A DNA stretch of 36,695 nt, from NCBI GenBank assembly GCA_964349045.1, contig CAYGFI010000029.1, positions 1-36,695 of the forward strand. Direction: 5' to 3'. Below are positions 32,644-36,695 of the stretch, in pieces. Made by a program: the position numbers and the translations under genes. Numbering within the stretch: the stretch's first letter is position 1; the number at the start of each line of letters is the position of its first letter. This DNA is from JACJXF01 sp964349045 (GTDB lineage Bacteria; Bacteroidota; Bacteroidia; Bacteroidales; GCA-2748055). A model generated the notes under the pieces. The model was not told the origin of the DNA, searched no databases, and saw nothing but the letters and a program-made list of their open reading frames with translations.

Positions 32644-35601
32644 TTAAAAGATAAGGTTCAGTCCGAAAGTTACTGATGTAGTCCGGGGATAATAAGATAA
32701 TCTTTCAATACCCGGAGTGAGGCCGCTTAAATTTACCTCCGGATCCAATCCCTGGTAACCGGTCAGACAAAAAACATCCTGAGCCATAAGTGAAAGTCGA
32801 AATGATTTAACATATTTTATTCTGGCTTTCACATTGTATCCAATGGAAAGATTATCCAGTTTAAGAAAGGTTGCATTTTCAACATATTTGGAAGAATAGA
32901 TAGCATTCCCTTTGAATTCAGGGTTCTCAAGCTGAGTAAGAACAATATTTTTTGTTCCGATGTTCTGCCAGTTTTCATAATAAAGCCGGTATAGATTCAG
33001 CACTTTCCCTCCAATATTTGATCTCATTGACATTCCAAAATCCCAGTCATTCCATATGATTGAATTGCTCCACCCGATGACACAAAATGGATTGGCATTC
33101 CCCATTACCTCCCAGTCTTCAGGATTAACCTTTCCAATGGGATTTGCGTTTTTAAAATGATCCAGTCCGTTTTCATCCAGATCAATCCACACCGGTCCGA
33201 AGAAATTACCCAGACTCTCTCCTTCTTCAATTCTTTGTGAATTTAGAGGGATTGCTCCACCGATCCAACCTACATCAATGTATCTGTTGGTAAACTCATC
33301 ATTTGAAAATTTCACCAGTTTATTAATATTTTTGGTAAAAGTAAAAATGGTATTCCATTGAAAACTGCTTTTCTTAACCGGCGCACCATTCAACGTAAGT
33401 TCCACTCCCTGATTGCTGATTGTGCCTACATTAGTAAATAGCTCTTTATAAAGATAGGGTGGAACAGCAACATTATAGGTATATAGCAAATCGGTGCTGC
33501 TCCGATAATAATAATCCACAGAGCCGCCCAGATTATTGTTAAAAACAGAAAAATCAGCTCCGATATTTAATTCCTGTTTTCTCTCCCATCTCAGGTCAGG
33601 ATTCGGGTTGGAAACAGGCTGATAGGAGTTGATCCATTCTCCGTTATAAAAGAATTTACCGGCTCTACCAATAAGTATTAATGACTTATAGTTTGCAAAA
33701 TCCTGGTTACCGGTTACACCATAACCCACGCGCGCTTTTAAAAGGCTAAGCCATGAAACATTTTCCATAAATGCTTCCTTATCCAGCCTCCATCCCAGGC
33801 TTATTGCAGGAAATGATCCCCATTTGTTGTTATTTCCAAACCTTGATGAGCCTTCTCTTCTCAAAGAGGCTGAAGCAAGATATCTGCTATCGTAGTTGTA
33901 CATTACGCGGCCAAAAAAAGAAATCAGTTTGTTTGATTCTTTATCAGAGCCCATCTCGCCTAATCCTTCCTGAAGAGCCGATCCTGCACTAATATTATAC
34001 ACACTGAAAATATCCGTATCAAAACCGGAATTGATCATGTAGCTGCTGTTCGATCCGAACTCCTGGTAAGAATAGCCTCCAACAGCCTGAATATTATGTT
34101 TATTGATGGACTTTGCATAATTTAACATACTCTCATACTGAAGATTATGATTCCCGCCGTTACTGATTTCTGCTTCTCCGTCTCTTCCGATCCGGCTGGG
34201 ATAAAACTGAGTTCTGTAGGAAGTCTCTTCCCAGCTTGATCCTTCATAGGAAATAAAATTAATCCATTTCAAACCCTGCAACAGATTTAAAGTAGCTTTG
34301 ATATTCTGACCCAGATCATTGGACTTACCATTTCTGTCACGCTCCTTTAACATAGCAACCGGGTTGTAATATTCAATCCCAGGAAGTGAAGAATATCCTC
34401 CAAAAGTTGTATTTGCCGGATCATACACTGGCTGAGTGGGATTCTGAATAAATGCCTGGTAAAATAAATCGTAATTGGCAGGTTTATAGTTCCTGATTCC
34501 CATGATAAAATTATAATCCAGTTCAAGCTTTCCATCCAGTGCATTTTGGCGAATATTAGTCTTAAAAAGGTACTTTTTTGCTTCATTGTCTCGTAACAGA
34601 CCCTGGTTATCCTCAATATTGAAAGTGGTCCGGTGCGAAAAGTTTTCGGTTCCTCCTGTTATTGCCAGGCTGTGTTTCTGACTCACCGGCAGGCTCCGGG
34701 TAATTTCCTTAAACCAATCGGTGCTGGCTCCATAGATGCTTCCTGCTTTTTCGGGAGCATACGTTTCAATAGCAAATCGGAATTCATCTGCATTCAGTGT
34801 TTGAACACCTCTTGGAGCTATCTGTGTAGTAAGCTGACCTGAATATTCTATTGAAGTTTGTCCGGATTTTGCTCTTTTAGTAGTAATTAGGATAACCCCA
34901 TTAGTTCCCCTGGTTCCGTAAATTGCTGCAGCCGATCCATCTTTAAGAACATCAACAGATTCTACATCTTCGAAATTAAGGTTTTTCAGATCGGCTCCGG
35001 CAACCCCGTCAATAATGATCAACGGTCCCTGCCCTGAAGTTAAGGTATTCGTCCCCCGTAAAATAATTTCATATTCACCCTGGGGATCTGCTCCGTCAGG
35101 CTTGGATATTACCAATCCGGCAACTTTTCCCTGGATAAGCCCCATGGCATCATTAAATGCGCCTTTATTGAAATCGTCCGATTTCAGTGATGTAATGGAT
35201 CCTGTAATTTCCTTTTTCGTTGCAGAACCGTATCCAATCACCACCACTTCATCAAGCTGTTCAAAAGATTCTTTCAGCATGATATCGATAATTGTCCTGT
35301 TTTCGGCGCTGGTTTCAATATTTTCATACCCGATAAAAGAAAAAACAAGAATAGCGCCTGAAGGAATCGAAATCGAATAACTTCCTTCGAGGTTGGTTAT
35401 GGTTCCCGTTTGTGATCCTTTCACGGTTACATTCACCCCGGGGAGTGGATTATTTGTGGCTGCATCACTCACTACACCCGTGATAGTGTGGGATTGCATA
35501 TCTTGTGCAGATAATTCGAAGCTGAAACTGAAATTCAAAAACGTAAGACTGATAATAACCAGACCGTATCTAATCGTCGAAAAAATTAATGTTTTTTTCA
35601 T
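32644..35601 (-). CDS. SusC/RagA-type TonB-dependent outer-membrane transporter (operon gene 2)
   Basis: The protein has 985 residues with a signal peptide (about 1-33, ending LSAQ). An N-terminal carboxypeptidase-D-like extension lies at about 38-110 (HTITGVVSDAATNNPLPGVN). Next come the TonB box region DEVVVIGYG (117-125), a plug domain at about 128-245 with VDVLKDGSAAAIYGTRGTNG, and a 22-strand barrel that ends in LNLIF with a terminal aromatic residue. It imports the ligand captured by SusD. It starts 24 bp after the kinase stop. Confidence 0.95.
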   Translation of the reverse strand: MKKTLIFSTIRYGLVIISLTFLNFSFSFELSAQDMQSHTITGVVSDAATNNPLPGVNVTVKGSQTGTITNLEGSYSISIPSGAILVFSFIGYENIETSAENRTIIDIMLKESFEQLDEVVVIGYGSATKKEITGSITSLKSDDFNKGAFNDAMGLIQGKVAGLVISKPDGADPQGEYEIILRGTNTLTSGQGPLIIIDGVAGADLKNLNFEDVESVDVLKDGSAAAIYGTRGTNGVILITTKRAKSGQTSIEYSGQLTTQIAPRGVQTLNADEFRFAIETYAPEKAGSIYGASTDWFKEITRSLPVSQKHSLAITGGTENFSHRTTFNIEDNQGLLRDNEAKKYLFKTNIRQNALDGKLELDYNFIMGIRNYKPANYDLFYQAFIQNPTQPVYDPANTTFGGYSSLPGIEYYNPVAMLKERDRNGKSNDLGQNIKATLNLLQGLKWINFISYEGSSWEETSYRTQFYPSRIGRDGEAEISNGGNHNLQYESMLNYAKSINKHNIQAVGGYSYQEFGSNSSYMINSGFDTDIFSVYNISAGSALQEGLGEMGSDKESNKLISFFGRVMYNYDSRYLASASLRREGSSRFGNNNKWGSFPAISLGWRLDKEAFMENVSWLSLLKARVGYGVTGNQDFANYKSLILIGRAGKFFYNGEWINSYQPVSNPNPDLRWERKQELNIGADFSVFNNNLGGSVDYYYRSSTDLLYTYNVAVPPYLYKELFTNVGTISNQGVELTLNGAPVKKSSFQWNTIFTFTKNINKLVKFSNDEFTNRYIDVGWIGGAIPLNSQRIEEGESLGNFFGPVWIDLDENGLDHFKNANPIGKVNPEDWEVMGNANPFCVIGWSNSIIWNDWDFGMSMRSNIGGKVLNLYRLYYENWQNIGTKNIVLTQLENPEFKGNAIYSSKYVENATFLKLDNLSIGYNVKARIKYVKSFRLSLMAQDVFCLTGYQGLDPEVNLSGLTPGIERLSYYPRTTSVTFGLNLIF

Positions 35602-35625
35602 GTTTGTTCGCGTTTTTTATTGAAT

Positions 35626-36534
35626 TTACTCATGTGCTGTCAATTCTTTTCTGAATGGGATTGAAGACTGGGCTCCCATCCTTGTTACGGTCAATGCGGA
35701 AGCTTTTGCAGCCAGCTTAACGGCATCAACAATCGATAGTCCCTCAGAAAGTCCGACACATAATGATCCGGAGAAACAGTCGCCAGCAGCTGTAGTATCA
35801 ACTGCTTTGACATGTACTGCTTCGACCTTATGATAACTGTTGTTTTCTTTTATGAATGCCCCTAAGGAACCAAGAGTAATAACAACTATATCCACTCCTT
35901 TTGAACTAATCACATCGGCTGCTCTCCTGGCACGATCCCAGTCGGAGACCTTTATACCCGAAAGAATCTCAGCTTCCGTTTTGTTTGGAGTGATCATATA
36001 AAGACGTTTAAGCAGCTTTTCAGAAAGAGCCCGTGCAGGAGCAGGATTTAAAATCACGGGGATTCCCTTTTTATGAGCCATCTCAGCAGCATACTCAACA
36101 GTTTCAATGGGGATTTCAAGTTGCATGAGAACAAGATCGGCAGTTTCAATTTCGGATTTTGCGCTTTGGATGTCGGCCGGACTCAGACTGGCATTTGCTC
36201 CTGAAGCAACAACAATACAATTTTCACCATTGGCATCAACTGTTATTAATGCAACTCCTGATGGATTCTTTGGATCGGAAAATATATATTTTGTATTAAT
36301 GCCCTCTGAATTGTAGAGTTCAACAGATTGCCTGCCGAAAACGTCATTTCCTGTTTTCGAAATAAATGTCACCTGGGCGCCCATACGTGCAGCAGCAACA
36401 GCCTGGTTAGCTCCTTTTCCACCGGGATTCATCAGAAAAGTTCCACCGATAACAGTTTCACCAGGGATGGGAAGCCGGTCGGCCTTTATTACCATATCCG
36501 TATTACAGCTCCCGATAACAATAATTTTCTTCAT
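35626..36534 (-). CDS. rbsK: Ribokinase (PfkB family; operon gene 1)
   Basis: The 302-residue protein starts at ATG 36534. An ATG at 36540 adds two residues, and the longer in-frame extension to 36600 is rejected as non-coding. Substrate-binding motifs are GSCNTDMV (8-15) and NPGGKGANQAVAAARMG (36-52). The ATP and catalytic motif DTTAAGDCFSG carries catalytic Asp252. NPAPAR and TPNKTEAE are typical of RbsK. It phosphorylates D-ribose, or a close furanose, in the cytoplasm to the 5-phosphate. As first gene of the operon it points to a ribose-like product of the locus. Confidence 0.88.
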   Translation of the reverse strand: MKKIIVIGSCNTDMVIKADRLPIPGETVIGGTFLMNPGGKGANQAVAAARMGAQVTFISKTGNDVFGRQSVELYNSEGINTKYIFSDPKNPSGVALITVDANGENCIVVASGANASLSPADIQSAKSEIETADLVLMQLEIPIETVEYAAEMAHKKGIPVILNPAPARALSEKLLKRLYMITPNKTEAEILSGIKVSDWDRARRAADVISSKGVDIVVITLGSLGAFIKENNSYHKVEAVHVKAVDTTAAGDCFSGSLCVGLSEGLSIVDAVKLAAKASALTVTRMGAQSSIPFRKELTAHE

Positions 36535-36540
36535 TTGCAT

Positions 36541-36695
36541 CTTATTTAAGCTTGAAAGTACAAGGCAAATATATGGAATCCAAATACCAGAATCATACAA
36601 TAATGATCAAATAATAGTAATTATAATATTGTAATACTATATAAATAAATATATATATTTGTCTGATTATATGCCATTTATTAAGCTATTTATAC
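36541..36695 (-). promoter_or_regulatory. Upstream region of the operon with a candidate promoter
   Basis: Read on the minus strand, TATATTTG at 36573-36566 fits TAnnTTTG and would give a leader of about 20-25 bases before the kinase start. No -33 TTTG lies at the usual distance; the nearest TTG is some 24 bases upstream. The remaining sequence to the window edge is very AT-rich with no gene. A regulator for the operon could lie beyond the edge. Confidence 0.45.

Overview
The window looks like chromosomal DNA of a Bacteroidota member, most likely an order-Bacteroidales or Marinilabiliales type glycan degrader. The evidence is a SusC/SusD pair, many short lipoprotein signals, CAZyme-type enzymes, a LytS/LytR-type two-component pair, and several TAnnTTTG (Bacteroidota -7) elements close to start codons. 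There are two intact tRNA genes (Lys-CTT and Glu-TTC). No rRNA, CRISPR array or intact insertion sequence was seen.

Layout. (a) 1-105 is the tail of an unidentified gene, inside the left arm of an imperfect inverted repeat (34-287) whose partner lies at 12221-12387. (b) Between the arms is a 12-kb block. It holds a GH5-like lipoprotein with PA14 (-), a divergent GH106-like lipoprotein (+), a GH26 enzyme fused to a DsrE domain, a small lipocalin-like exported protein, tRNA-Lys, a secreted beta-helix protein, a carbohydrate-esterase-like hydrolase, and a LytS/LytR pair. (c) 12.6-15.2 kb holds a class II Fic protein and the Mpl-type murein peptide ligase. (d) 15.5-20.0 kb, just downstream of tRNA-Glu, is an AT-rich accessory strip of decayed and small genes. 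It contains RHS fragments, two damaged copies of one XRE regulator family, a truncated RhuM, a ParE-type toxin-antitoxin pair, an RHS toxin tip with a frameshifted partner, a HigBA pair and a frameshifted ORF6N tail. (e) 20.0-22.6 kb holds a DASS/SLC13 anion symporter and a small lipoprotein. (f) 22.7-36.5 kb is one tightly packed minus-strand operon.

The operon in (f) is the main point of interest. In transcription order it runs ribokinase, SusC, SusD, three exported ADP-ribosylglycohydrolase-fold proteins, and two exported tandem esterase-fold proteins whose second domain has lost the catalytic histidine. The six intergenic steps after the first gene are 25 bp or less, one being a 1-bp overlap. 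It reads as a polysaccharide-utilisation-type locus with no ordinary glycoside hydrolase. SusCD would import a ligand, the exported ADP-ribosylglycohydrolase-fold enzymes and esterases would free it, and the kinase would phosphorylate a ribose-like sugar. The substrate (acylated ribosides, ADP-ribosyl conjugates or ribofuranose-containing glycans) is inference.

The 12-kb CAZyme block would act on different material: GH106 suggests rhamnose-containing pectin-like glycans, GH26 suggests mannans. No regulator for the operon is visible; it may lie beyond the right edge.
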